The notes beneath the pieces were generated by a model. That model was not told where the DNA came from and did no database searches. It saw only the letters and a program-made list of their open reading frames with translations. A program made the translations under genes and the position numbers. From contig CAJJDP010000081.1 of assembly GCA_905182995.1 (NCBI GenBank), positions 420,013-444,844 on the forward strand: 24,832 bases of DNA. The letters are read 5' to 3'. The number at the start of each line of letters is the position of its first letter. Position 1 is the first letter of the stretch. Positions 11,063-21,456 of this stretch are shown piece by piece. Source of the stretch: Paramecium octaurelia (taxonomy: Eukaryota > Ciliophora > Oligohymenophorea > Peniculida > Parameciidae).

Positions 11063-11713
11063 TCAAGTATTTATTTACAAATGATATGTATTATAGGTTT
11101 ATATAAAAATGAGTTGCTACATTATTTGTTCCAACAAAATATTTTAACAATTTTCCTCAAAGCAGAGAAATTAATTGAAAAGAAGTAATAAAAAACTAGG
11201 TGTTTAATGTTAATATTTATTATAGTTATTATTTTTCAGATTTGAATAATCCTTTTTTCCATCCCAAACTCTCATAAAGGATTTCATACTACTCAACAAA
11301 TCATAATTATCATTTTTGTTAGTATCCTTTTACTCATCATATCCAAGCCATTAAATCCTTTCTTTTACACTTTAAAGCGATTAAAGTTTTAAATTTAAAA
11401 TTTCATAAGAAAACTCTTAATTATCTTAATCTAGAGTATTAATGTAATTTTATTAATTTTTTGAATTTAATAGTAAGCTGTGGTTGAAATATGCTCTTAG
11501 ATGTATATAATAACAGAACAAGAATTAACAAATTTCATAAGTTATAATTTACAAATTATATAAGCAATCTAACTAAATTAAAGGATTGATAAAATCAAAA
11601 AAAAGTAAATTATATCTTGATTCTCTCTTTTTTCTAGTTTGGAAGTTTTAAACCTCAAATCGAAGAACACAATATTTTTTAGAATATTTTAGTAATTCAA
11701 AGCATTTATCTCA
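11063..11713 (-). pseudogene. Unrecognised 216-codon open frame, charged and glutamine-rich core
   Basis: Between TGA 11711..11713 and the stop at 11063..11065 the minus strand is open for 216 codons. The central part, roughly 11430 down to 11240, looks genuinely coding: it includes NTLDQDNQEFSYEILNLK, then SVKERIQWLGYDEQKDTNK, then DLLSSMKSFMRVWDGKKD, with glutamines encoded by TAA/TAG. The outer parts are hydrophobic and noisier. No ATG occurs before the MKSF position, so the frame may be the remains of an exon flanked by non-coding DNA. I do not recognise the family. Chance is possible but less likely for the core than for other unassigned frames here. Confidence 0.35.
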
Positions 11714-12322
11714 ATTCTATGTCAAAAATGAAATTTCATACTAAAGTTCCCATTCATTATAGAATGCATATTAGATAGTTTAAAGAGAATAAACAAGCGA
11801 TAATTTGAGTTTTTGGATAGTATAGCTTGGCAATATTTATTTGATAATATTCTTGCTGAACTGAATCCTAAATAACGATACCATCAACTCAATAAATTTG
11901 TCCTAAAGTAAGGTCTACACATGCTGAAATTTAACTCTCAAAAATTATGATGAATCTATTAAGATTCAAGTGTTGATGGTTCTGAATGATGTCTTGGACT
12001 GTATACTAGTTTAATGAAATTTTATATCGCAAAATTTGAATTTTAGAGGATGAATGAATGTATGACAGTCTTTTTTTCATTATGTATAAAATTGTTAAAA
12101 ATCGCATCATTAATCTCTAAACTCCACCCATCCTCTCTACTCTTTCATCCATAAAGATTAAGATTACCTTCACATCATTGATTGTTCTATTGGCTCATGG
12201 CTAGGACTCTCTTGTCTCATATTTGAAAATTAGTTTGAATGCCTTGTTTATTTAAGTTAGGTGATTACTTTTCCTTCAATTATAATGAGATTTTTGAGTC
12301 CTAAATCCTTGTAAATTGTTGA
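11714..12322. other. Gap, nothing identified
   Basis: About 600 bp with many TGA triplets in all frames and no motif that I can assign. A plus-strand pyrimidine-rich patch around 12110..12180 is slightly less AT-rich but has no coherent reading frame. Confidence 0.4.
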
Positions 12323-12580
12323 TTGCAATAAGAAAGGCCTAAGAAGTATGATGAACCTTGGAAAGGCATCAAAGAAAGAAACTTTAATTAAGATTTTCAA
12401 TTGTATAATTTCTATTCATCAAGAGCAATAAACTATGTAAGGGTTGCAATTTAGTCTAAAATACTTTAACATCAAAGAACAACATCTTTAGTAATAGCTA
12501 ACTTTGCCAACAAATAAATTTATATTTAATATTATCAAATCAGATTTAAGGGAAAGATAAAACTAGAGCAGATATTATGA
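12323..12580 (+). pseudogene. Unrecognised coding-like frame of 85 codons
   Basis: The frame runs from just after TGA 12320..12322 to TGA 12578..12580. It starts LQQERPKKYDEPWKGIKER and continues NFNQDFQLYNFYSSRAI and NYVRVAIQSKILQHQR, a balanced soluble-protein composition with several TAA/TAG glutamines. It lacks a start codon, no domain is recognised, and nothing adjacent continues it. It may be one exon-sized piece of a dead gene. Confidence 0.22.
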
Positions 12581-14440
12581 AAAAGCAAAATCTGTTTGGA
12601 GGATTATTTTATCATTTTGATTAAGTTTTTGAAAATACATATAAGCTCTTATTCATATATTCTGATAAATTATGATGTCTTAAACTCATTGATATATCTG
12701 CACATTATTTATTTCTGTATATTCTGCATCTTTTGAATATAAATAATCTAAATCACTTGCATATCTAAAGATGATTGCACATAAATTGTGTAGAAAATTT
12801 TGCCTCATCCCACAATAAGTTGAATTTTGAAAGTTGTTCTCAGTTCTGTCTTAATACGACTCGACATGCTTTTAATGCATATTAAACACGCCTCCAGAAT
12901 GCATTCTGTACTTCATATTTCTACTCTATAAGAGTTGCAGCGAATGTTTTATAAATTTTCACCGCCACCTTATGCAACAACCAAATCGTGGCTATAATCA
13001 ATTTTATGGCACGATAAATTATTTGATAATATTTGCTTTTCAGCTACTTATTTCATAATCATGCTGCTAGCTATTTCAAAGTTACACTAATTATTTCAAC
13101 TATTTAAATATAGCACCACCTGTACTAAATTTTGTCGTAACTTTCGAATATTGATTTTATCTAAATTCAAATGTATGTATAACATATATACATTTACACT
13201 TGCTTTTTTAACTTGTTTAAATTATATTATTTCAAGGCTTATTAAAGATCAATTAAAAATTTACTTTCTGTTTCAGCTGTTGTGCTATATATTCATAATA
13301 CTGGTGAAGGGTGGATGTTTTATTTTTGTTAATGTCAACCTTCAGTTAAATCTCCATCCCTTTTTTTGTAATGTCTGAAAATCATATTATTAGTTCATAA
13401 TCTCTTTTTGATTACTAACAATAAGCTATAAAAATTACATAAATATTTGGATATATCTTTTAAAAATACAGTGCCAAACCCTGAACTATTTAAATAAGCG
13501 GGAAACTGTACTACTTATTGTGATATCTTAGTAATGCTATTAATTAATTTAAAGCATTTTAACTTCCTAATTGAGCTAGCCGTTCTTGAAATTATTTTAT
13601 AATTCTCGAAATTAATTGATTGCTAGCGCTAGTAAGCGCTCTCTTTACAATATCTTTTTTTAAAGTTTTGATAATTGTTCAGCATATATTGATTGTAACA
13701 CTTGTATATGATATTGAAGTGAGTTCATTGTAATTGAGGCTCTTATATTACTGCATAATTAGTTGCTCTACGCTCAGATATTATAGTCAAGCAACTTAAA
13801 TACATGTTAAATCATTACGTGCTATGTATTTGAAGATAAAAGCAATATAAATTGTATCCAAAACTGCAACACTGACTAAAAGTAAGAGCTGACGTTTTTT
13901 TACAGTCGGCTTTCCTGCTTTCTTTAAGAAGTGTAATTCATCTTGTAAGAGCTTACCAGAAATACTGTTATTTATAAATTATGTGATAAATGTGCTAACA
14001 AATGATCCATCCAATACCAATCTACAACCGCGGGTTCAGATGAATGAATCATCGTTCAAACAATTACTTAAAATTTTGTTCATAGTGTGAAAGTATCTGA
14101 ATGTGTTCTATTTTAAATGGCAAAGGTGTGAAATACTCTACTTGTAGATATAGTTTCAAATGGAGATTTAGGTTTGTTTAGAACCAGATTACACTTCCTT
14201 TACATATTGATCATAGGGGCTTATTAAGACATTCTAGGTTGCCCTTTGAATAGTTCATCTATTAAATACATTGGATTAGATATTCAGAGATTTATATTTA
14301 GTAATCTCTAATACAAATTATACACTTACTATCAAAAGAGTTGCAAAGCTTCCAAATTTACTTATTGTACTTATAAATTATATATTGTTGTTGAATAACT
14401 CTGCTTAAAAATGCTTATCTCCTTATTGGAAGTGTTATTA

Positions 14441-15895
14441 ACATTTTTGAGTTTGTATACTTTATTAGGTAAAGCCAAAAATTGGACCATTAAATGTTAG
14501 ATTTGATTATACTTGAGAACATCCAAGGATGCTAACTATTTTGCTGAAAAAATTTTACTCAATGTCCAACTTAATTTATATATTACATTTGTGAAGTTGC
14601 CAAAAATACTGCAAATTATATGCAGCAGCCCTTTCGATTGCTATTAATACTGCTAATAAAAATGCTTGTGTTTTCTTGTAATGAGCATGCACATAAAGCA
14701 TAACTGGGGTAATATATTGCTAATCTTGATTAAAATTTACTTTTATTTTATTTTAGCAGTCTACATTGGGGATGGAATTATTTGAGTTACTTTCCAAAGC
14801 CTTAATTTTATCACTCCTTGTTTACCATGCTACGCTGATGAAGATACCTTTAACTTGTACCTTTAAGATATTTCCTTTATGCACCTATTTATTACTTTAT
14901 CATGTAGTTGTGGATATTTGATTAGACTAACAAATCTTATTGATTTTGTTTAATGTTTTACACCATATGCATATATCGAAACTCTGAGGCTGTGTGTAGA
15001 TCATAGAACCATTCAAAGTATCCTTTCACTATAACGTCCCCACTATTTAACTCACTTATCATTGAAATCTCTTAATGGGTGCTCATGCTGTAATATTTAG
15101 AATTTTTGGTGGCTATTTCTTACCGTATTCATAAAAGCTGATGTCAACCGATTTCCGATAGGTAAGATACATCTCAAATTGTAGAGATATATATTTCATA
15201 TTCCTTAACCATTTGTTGGCAACCTGTATATCTGGATATAATTCGATATAAACACTTATAGCAAATATAACTATCCATCTGTACCTGTAGTTAGTACTGA
15301 TTGCATTCAATATGTTATTCCTTGTAAGATATATTCTACAACCGGATGGCAGGCTTTCAATGACTGTAAAACTTTTTGTCTTTAATATAAGCTTATTCTG
15401 CTTAAAGTACTTTAAATTTACCCTCAAACTTCTAAGAGTTAGTTGCATTAGATATATTGCTACTTGTTATTAAAGTCCATCCCAATGCACTACATGTTAC
15501 TATCAAAACACTTACACTACTTTTGCTATTGAATACTCTGTCAAGAGTAATGATATCTCATGATAGTTAGTTTTTGCAAATCATAGCAGATTGTTAAGTG
15601 TAATAGCAACTATCTTGTACGTACCAAAGATTCATGTACAATTTACCTACCTGATATTTTTTAATTTATAATTATGTAACTTTCATATTAATGTACTGAT
15701 TTTGATGGTTTGCTTTCTAAGGCTGAGAATTAATGTTAAGCATTTTCGCTTCTTGGTGCAAATTGGTTTGTTCTAGTATATTCTACTTTTCTAATAGAAT
15801 GGCTAACCATATTAATAACTAGGATAAGAAGAACAACAAAATAAGTAAGAACTATTCTTTGTGAGATTATGATACAACTAATTCAGTGTTTATAT
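14441..15895 (+). repeat. 1,455-bp perfect direct repeat, left copy
   Basis: This segment appears identical to 15922..17376 wherever I compared them; the offset is 1,481 throughout. It lies inside the surface-antigen-like relic. The left copy is preceded by ordinary sequence and diverges from the right copy at 15896, where it runs into a short unique stretch and a poly-T tract. Confidence 0.95.
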
Positions 15896-15921
15896 GAATT
15901 GGTCAATTTTTTTTTTTTTTN
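15896..15921. other. Junction of poly-T and N between duplicates: probable contig join
   Basis: The 26 bases consist of a short GAATTGGTCAA-like stretch, a long T run and a single N. This is the only ambiguous base in the window and it sits exactly at the border between two identical 1.45-kb segments. That is what results when two overlapping contigs are abutted instead of merged. The left copy departs from the right just after a TATAT, so a real alternative rearrangement at a TA cannot be fully excluded. Confidence 0.8.
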
Positions 15922-17376
15922 ACATTTTTGAGTTTGTATACTTTATTAGGTAAAGCCAAAAATTGGACCATTAAATGTTAGATTTGATTATACTTGAGAA
16001 CATCCAAGGATGCTAACTATTTTGCTGAAAAAATTTTACTCAATGTCCAACTTAATTTATATATTACATTTGTGAAGTTGCCAAAAATACTGCAAATTAT
16101 ATGCAGCAGCCCTTTCGATTGCTATTAATACTGCTAATAAAAATGCTTGTGTTTTCTTGTAATGAGCATGCACATAAAGCATAACTGGGGTAATATATTG
16201 CTAATCTTGATTAAAATTTACTTTTATTTTATTTTAGCAGTCTACATTGGGGATGGAATTATTTGAGTTACTTTCCAAAGCCTTAATTTTATCACTCCTT
16301 GTTTACCATGCTACGCTGATGAAGATACCTTTAACTTGTACCTTTAAGATATTTCCTTTATGCACCTATTTATTACTTTATCATGTAGTTGTGGATATTT
16401 GATTAGACTAACAAATCTTATTGATTTTGTTTAATGTTTTACACCATATGCATATATCGAAACTCTGAGGCTGTGTGTAGATCATAGAACCATTCAAAGT
16501 ATCCTTTCACTATAACGTCCCCACTATTTAACTCACTTATCATTGAAATCTCTTAATGGGTGCTCATGCTGTAATATTTAGAATTTTTGGTGGCTATTTC
16601 TTACCGTATTCATAAAAGCTGATGTCAACCGATTTCCGATAGGTAAGATACATCTCAAATTGTAGAGATATATATTTCATATTCCTTAACCATTTGTTGG
16701 CAACCTGTATATCTGGATATAATTCGATATAAACACTTATAGCAAATATAACTATCCATCTGTACCTGTAGTTAGTACTGATTGCATTCAATATGTTATT
16801 CCTTGTAAGATATATTCTACAACCGGATGGCAGGCTTTCAATGACTGTAAAACTTTTTGTCTTTAATATAAGCTTATTCTGCTTAAAGTACTTTAAATTT
16901 ACCCTCAAACTTCTAAGAGTTAGTTGCATTAGATATATTGCTACTTGTTATTAAAGTCCATCCCAATGCACTACATGTTACTATCAAAACACTTACACTA
17001 CTTTTGCTATTGAATACTCTGTCAAGAGTAATGATATCTCATGATAGTTAGTTTTTGCAAATCATAGCAGATTGTTAAGTGTAATAGCAACTATCTTGTA
17101 CGTACCAAAGATTCATGTACAATTTACCTACCTGATATTTTTTAATTTATAATTATGTAACTTTCATATTAATGTACTGATTTTGATGGTTTGCTTTCTA
17201 AGGCTGAGAATTAATGTTAAGCATTTTCGCTTCTTGGTGCAAATTGGTTTGTTCTAGTATATTCTACTTTTCTAATAGAATGGCTAACCATATTAATAAC
17301 TAGGATAAGAAGAACAACAAAATAAGTAAGAACTATTCTTTGTGAGATTATGATACAACTAATTCAGTGTTTATAT
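15922..17376 (+). repeat. 1,455-bp perfect direct repeat, right copy
   Basis: This is the second copy of 14441..15895. It starts directly after the N and runs on without interruption into the sequence upstream of the WD40 gene's 3' end. The right copy is therefore probably the correct continuation of the chromosome, and the true distance between flanks is likely 1,481 bp shorter than drawn. Confidence 0.95.
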
Positions 17377-17508
17377 ATTTATTAAATTTGTATATTGGAT
17401 AAGAGGGGAGATTAAAAAAGAAAAAATGAATTGAATCAATTTGATAACTCAAACGTAGTGAAGTACGGAATACAATCAATTTAGCAATCTATAATTTTTA
17501 TTCTTTGA

Positions 17509-18187
17509 TTATGAGCTTATGGTGATTAAATTTTCGTTAATTTTCAATACTTAGATGTTTGCCAGTTAGGACCTTCCTAATAGGCGAAATTATTAATTAT
17601 CATGTTTGAATTGAAAAGTTGGGTATTTTAATAATAAGATAAATTTCATATTTTTAATATAAACGTGAAACGAAATTTGGAATAGATAAAGATTGAATCT
17701 CAATAAAAAATGAAATAATTAACTTCATTTCAATAAGTTTTAAGTCGAATAATTATTGATACAAGTAAGGAATGTTATTTAATGACATTTTTCAAGAAAA
17801 AAATCTTAATTTTTAATAGATTATGTTAGAATTTTAAGAAACTTAACAAGACATGTCATTTAAATGTTATTTAAAATATAAACAAAATCAAAAAATAAAG
17901 AATTTTCTCTCAAATCAATAAATACAATTCTATCTAAGCTTAGATTTGAAATTACAATTGAAACTTCAATTTAGTTATTCTTAACACTGTATAAAATAAT
18001 CAAAAGATTAAACCTTTTAGTTATAATGTATTGTATTAATATCGATATTAATTTTCCGCTAACCATTCTGACTAATTATAAGTCAAAAATGTTTTAACAT
18101 AAGGAATATTTTATCTGATATTGACTTATGAAAAAAAATATAAAAATTGAAATTGCAAAGTATATTTTAATGACTGTTTAATGATTA
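17509..18187. other. Intergenic, 3' side of the WD40 gene
   Basis: About 680 bp of very AT-rich sequence beyond the stop codon of the minus-strand WD40 gene. It must hold that gene's 3' UTR and terminator, but no defined signal can be picked out in this composition. No open frame with protein character was seen. Confidence 0.5.
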
Positions 18188-20863
18188 TCAATTATTTTGC
18201 TATTAATGTTGGTGTTCTAAAATCAAACTTCCTTTAGATTTAAATAATAATCTTAAATCATATCCTTTGTAATCAAATAATTCTCCTTTCAATATTAAAG
18301 CTCCTTTTGCTTCTAACGTGGGATTTTAACATAGTCTTAGTATTGTAGGATCAAAGTAGGCTAAAAAATAAAATTAATAAACACCATTGTATAAAATGAA
18401 TTGGCTAGATAGCGGCAATTTAAGCGAAGATAAAAGAGCTTTGTAGTAATTATCTTGAGGTAGAAGCTCTTTTGTTGACTTAACATCCCAAAAACGGACA
18501 GAGCTATCATAACTACCAGATGCTAATATAGTACCATCAGGAGAGTAACAAATTGTTCTTACTTAATCTGAATGACCATCTAATTTCGCTTTTTATTATC
18601 CTGTCTCAACATCCCATAAACGGATAGACTTATCTGAACTACCAGATGCTAATGTAGTACCATCAGGAGAGTAACAAATTGAATTAACACAACTTGAATG
18701 ACCATCTAATTTTGCTTTTTATTATCCTGTCTTAACATCCCATAAACGGGCAGAGTTATCATGACTACCAGATGCTAATGTATTACCATCAGGAGAGTAA
18801 CAAATTGAATAAACTGCTCTTGAATGACCATCTAATTTGGCTTTTTATTACCCTGTCTTAACATCCCATAAGAAGATAGAGTTAAAATAACTACTAGATG
18901 CTAAAGTAGTACCATCAGGAGAGTAACAAATTGAGCTAACACAATTTAAAAGACCATCTAATTTGGCTTTTTATTCTCCTGTCTTAACATCCCATAAACA
19001 AATAGACTTATCCCAACTACCAGATGCTAATGTAGTACCATCAGGAGAGTAACAAATTTAACTAACTACACTTGAATGACCATCTAATTTGGCTTTTTAA
19101 TATCCTATCTTAACATCCCATAAACGGACAGAGTTATCATGACTACCAGATGCTAATGTAGTACCATCAGGAGAGAAATTGACTGAATAAACTATCCTTG
19201 AATGACCATCTAATTTTGCTTTTTATTATCCTGTCTTAACATCCCATAAACGGATAGAGTTATCGTAACAACCAGATGCTAATGTTGTACCATCAGGAGA
19301 GAAATTGACTGATAGAATTCCACTAGAATGACCATCTAATTTGCCTTGTTATTATCCTGCCTTAACATCCCATAAACGGACAGAGTTATCATAACTACCA
19401 GATGCTAATGTAGTGCCATCAGGAGAGAAATTGACTGATAGAATTCCACTTGAATGGCCATCTAATTTGATTTGTTATTATCCTGTCTTAATATCCCATA
19501 AACGGACAGAGTTATCTACACTACCAGATGCTAATGTAGTGCCATCGGGAGAGAAATTGACTGATAGAATTCCACTTAAATGACCATCTAATTTTGCTTT
19601 TTATTATCCTGTCCTAACATCCCATAAACGGATAGAGATATCTACACTACCAGATGCTAATATTGTACCATCAGGAGAGAAATTGACTGAATAAACGATC
19701 CTTGAATGTCCATCTAATTTTGCTTTTTATTATCCTGTCTTAACATCCCATAAACGGACAGAGTTATCATGACTACCAGATGCTAATGTAGTACCATCAG
19801 GTGAGAAATTGACTGAATAAACTATCCTTGAATGACCATCTAATTTTGCTTTTTATTATCCTGTCTTAACATCCCATAAACGGATAGAGTTATCATAACT
19901 ACCAGATGCTAATGTAATACCATCAGGAGAGAAATTGACTGAAGTTACAATTGATGAATGACCAATCAATTTAGAAAATTATTTTCCTGTTTTAAAATTC
20001 CATAAATACACAAATTTTTTGCAGATGAAAGCTAATGTGGTATTATTAGGTGAGAAGCATACTGATTTTACCTTTTCATATCCTGTGATTCTTGACTTTA
20101 TTTTTCCAGTTTTAACATCCCACATAATAATAGAATTATCCTCGCTACAAGAAGCTAATGATTTACCATTTGGATGAAAGCAAACTTAATTAACTTTATT
20201 GCTATGGCCAATAAACTAAATCCCCTCATTTATCCTTATATTCCTCCACTTACAATTAAATAATTTAGCTTAATTCAAATTCACTCCACTGATAATGACA
20301 TTGTCCAATTCTGACCCACTTAAGTCACATCTTACCAAATTCGCGCCTATTAAGGAAGTATTTCTTATTCTAATGTTCTCAAAACATTATTCTCTCATAT
20401 CAACCTTCATTTAAACTAGCACATGAAAAGAATTTGATCCACACCAAATATATTTATCATCTAATGCTGTAAGATGGACTAAAAATTTGAGAAATTCTAT
20501 AATTTTCTTACCACATTATATTTTTGTGATCAGATCCTTTTTTATTTCTTCATAATCATCCATAGAGTAATTCTGTTTATTAAATTCATGATCCCGAATT
20601 TTTTTGAGAATATCCATTATTTTCTTAATGTTTCTCTCCCTATTGAGAGTCTATTCTTTATCAAGCAAAGATAAATTATCTACCTGTTATCTTTCTATTT
20701 CTAAAAGGAATTAATTTTAATCTTATGAGAGAAATTCTAAGCAGTCTAAAATTTTCTCTTTTTTTAATGTGTAAATGAGGATAGAGAAGACTTCTTCATC
20801 AACATCTTACAATAAAGCCAAAACATTAAGCAACTCTCCAACTTACTCTTTATCCTAATACAT
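18188..20863 (-). CDS. Pentapeptide-repeat / 14x WD40 protein, 891 residues, intact
   Basis: WD40 propellers are protein-interaction platforms; the partner here is unknown. Read with TAA/TAG as Gln, the frame is open from ATG 20863 to TGA 18188..18190 without introns (892 codons). Residues 1-160 are charged and helical. Residues about 161-206 carry a short pentapeptide-repeat-like stretch ([20 protein letters not shown]). Residues about 217-795 hold 14 WD repeats, the Trp codons at 20120..20122, 20000..20002 and then every 126 bp to 18488..18490: two seven-bladed propellers' worth. A typical unit reads [11 protein letters not shown], then [20 protein letters not shown]. The tail has [10 protein letters not shown] and [14 protein letters not shown]. 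The start follows an A-run and aligns with the start of the upstream paralogue, although the frame is also open further 5'. Compared with that paralogue it lacks the N-terminal Cys/His module. Expression is not shown by the sequence, but the open frame beside so many decayed genes suggests it is functional. Confidence 0.93.
18485..19963 (-). repeat. Tandem 126-bp WD40 coding array, twelve near-identical units
   Basis: WD repeats 3 to 14 have an exact 126-bp (42-codon) period: the Trp codons step by 126 twelve times without any indel. Two subfamilies are visible. Repeats 3-9 read VNFSPDG, repeats 10-14 read ICYSPDG. A second variable position gives blocks: GHSRIVYS in repeats 4, 5 and 9, and SGILS in repeats 6, 7 and 8. 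Such block structure at nucleotide level points to duplication of runs of units and to gene conversion. Repeats 1 and 2 are diverged, spaced 120 bp apart, and outside the array. Confidence 0.95.
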
Positions 20864-21456
20864 TTTTTTTTTTAAATTAATATTGAATTTCCATTACTAA
20901 AGTTTGAGTTTTATATTACAAAATCAGAAAGTATATTATATTAAATTTTTTGGAAGAAATATAAACGATTTTGAATTGTATAAGGGAAACTCACAAAACC
21001 TTGTACATAATTGAATTCTTAAAATATAGAATTAAAAAAATCATCAACAACATCTGATAATCACCAAGATCTGCATTTATGATTCAACATTCTTATATTC
21101 AATTTATTACTTGCAAGTATTTTAATCTTTGGTATTGAATTACAGAAACTCACAGAGGGTTAAACTTGAGGATTTATGTCAAGTTGACAAAATGAAACTT
21201 TTTTAAAAGCAAATTTTTAACTTAATCAGGCTTGTATTTAAAATTACTCTCACTTTTGACTGATATAAATATTATTTCTTCAAATTATTATATAAAGTTT
21301 TCTGATGATCGAATATCTCTTTCTCAGTTGAAGAATTTTGCAATCAGACATTATATTTATATATTACAAAAATGATTTAGTTAAATCAACATTAACAATT
21401 AACAAAATAGTTTTTAAATTTAATATTTTACATTTTAAATGGTATATTAATAAACA
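20864..21456 (-). promoter_or_regulatory. 5' flank of the WD40 gene, shared with its paralogue
   Basis: This gap of about 590 bp separates the intact WD40 gene from the end of the decayed paralogue and must contain the promoter and 5' UTR. The part next to the start codon (a TATTGAATTTC-ATTACTA stretch and an AGAAAGTAT-like stretch, about 20878..20935) matches the paralogue's 5' flank at about 22708..22765. No discrete promoter element can be named, since no TATA consensus is usable in such AT-rich DNA. Confidence 0.45.
21159..21235. repeat. Conserved flank element, copy 1
   Basis: This element matches 23098..23188: both contain a GTTAAAC-TTGxGATxTATGTCAAGTT core, then AAATGAAA, a T-run, AAAGCAAA and TTTAACTTAAT. 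Each copy lies roughly 300 to 400 bp upstream of a WD40-gene start. The simplest reading is that the duplication that produced the pair included the 5' flank. Better conservation than the surrounding flank could mean a regulatory role, but that is inference. Confidence 0.75.

Larger units (their letters stand above)
12835..17508 (+). pseudogene. Second, longer cysteine-rich surface-antigen-like relic
   Basis: Plus-strand translation across this region repeatedly gives Cys-rich phrases typical of Paramecium immobilisation antigens, scattered over frames: CSQFC at 12835; STTCTKFCRNF near 13113..13145; HNTGEGWMFYFCQCQP from 13294 and GNCTTYC at 13501..13521 in one frame open to TGA 13669..13671; NGKGVKYSTC at 14116..14145; CQKYCKLYAAALSIAINTA from 14598. 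The longest frame runs from 14786 to TGA 15530..15532 (248 codons, about 15 Cys) with STDCIQYVIPC and NDCKTFC; after a second TGA it stays open to 17506..17508 when followed through the right-hand duplicate (157 codons). Surface antigens are GPI-anchored, cysteine-periodic coat proteins, and some of their genes are subtelomeric. Multiple TGAs and frame changes make this a dead gene. The family call is inference. The 111-codon standard-code frames on the other strand are probably shadows. Confidence 0.42.

Noticed and set aside
13151..13378. 75-codon plus-strand frame with hydrophobic character
   Set aside because: The neighbouring frame carries antigen-like motifs (NTGEG, GNCTTYC) and stays open much longer; the hydrophobic frame is probably a shadow or a shifted piece of the same relic.
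15113..15448. 111-codon standard-code frame on the minus strand, repeated at 16594..16929
   Set aside because: It lies opposite a 248-codon plus-strand frame with Cys-rich antigen-like content, its second copy is just the 1,455-bp duplication, and its sequence shows no domain. Its end at TAA has no meaning in this code.
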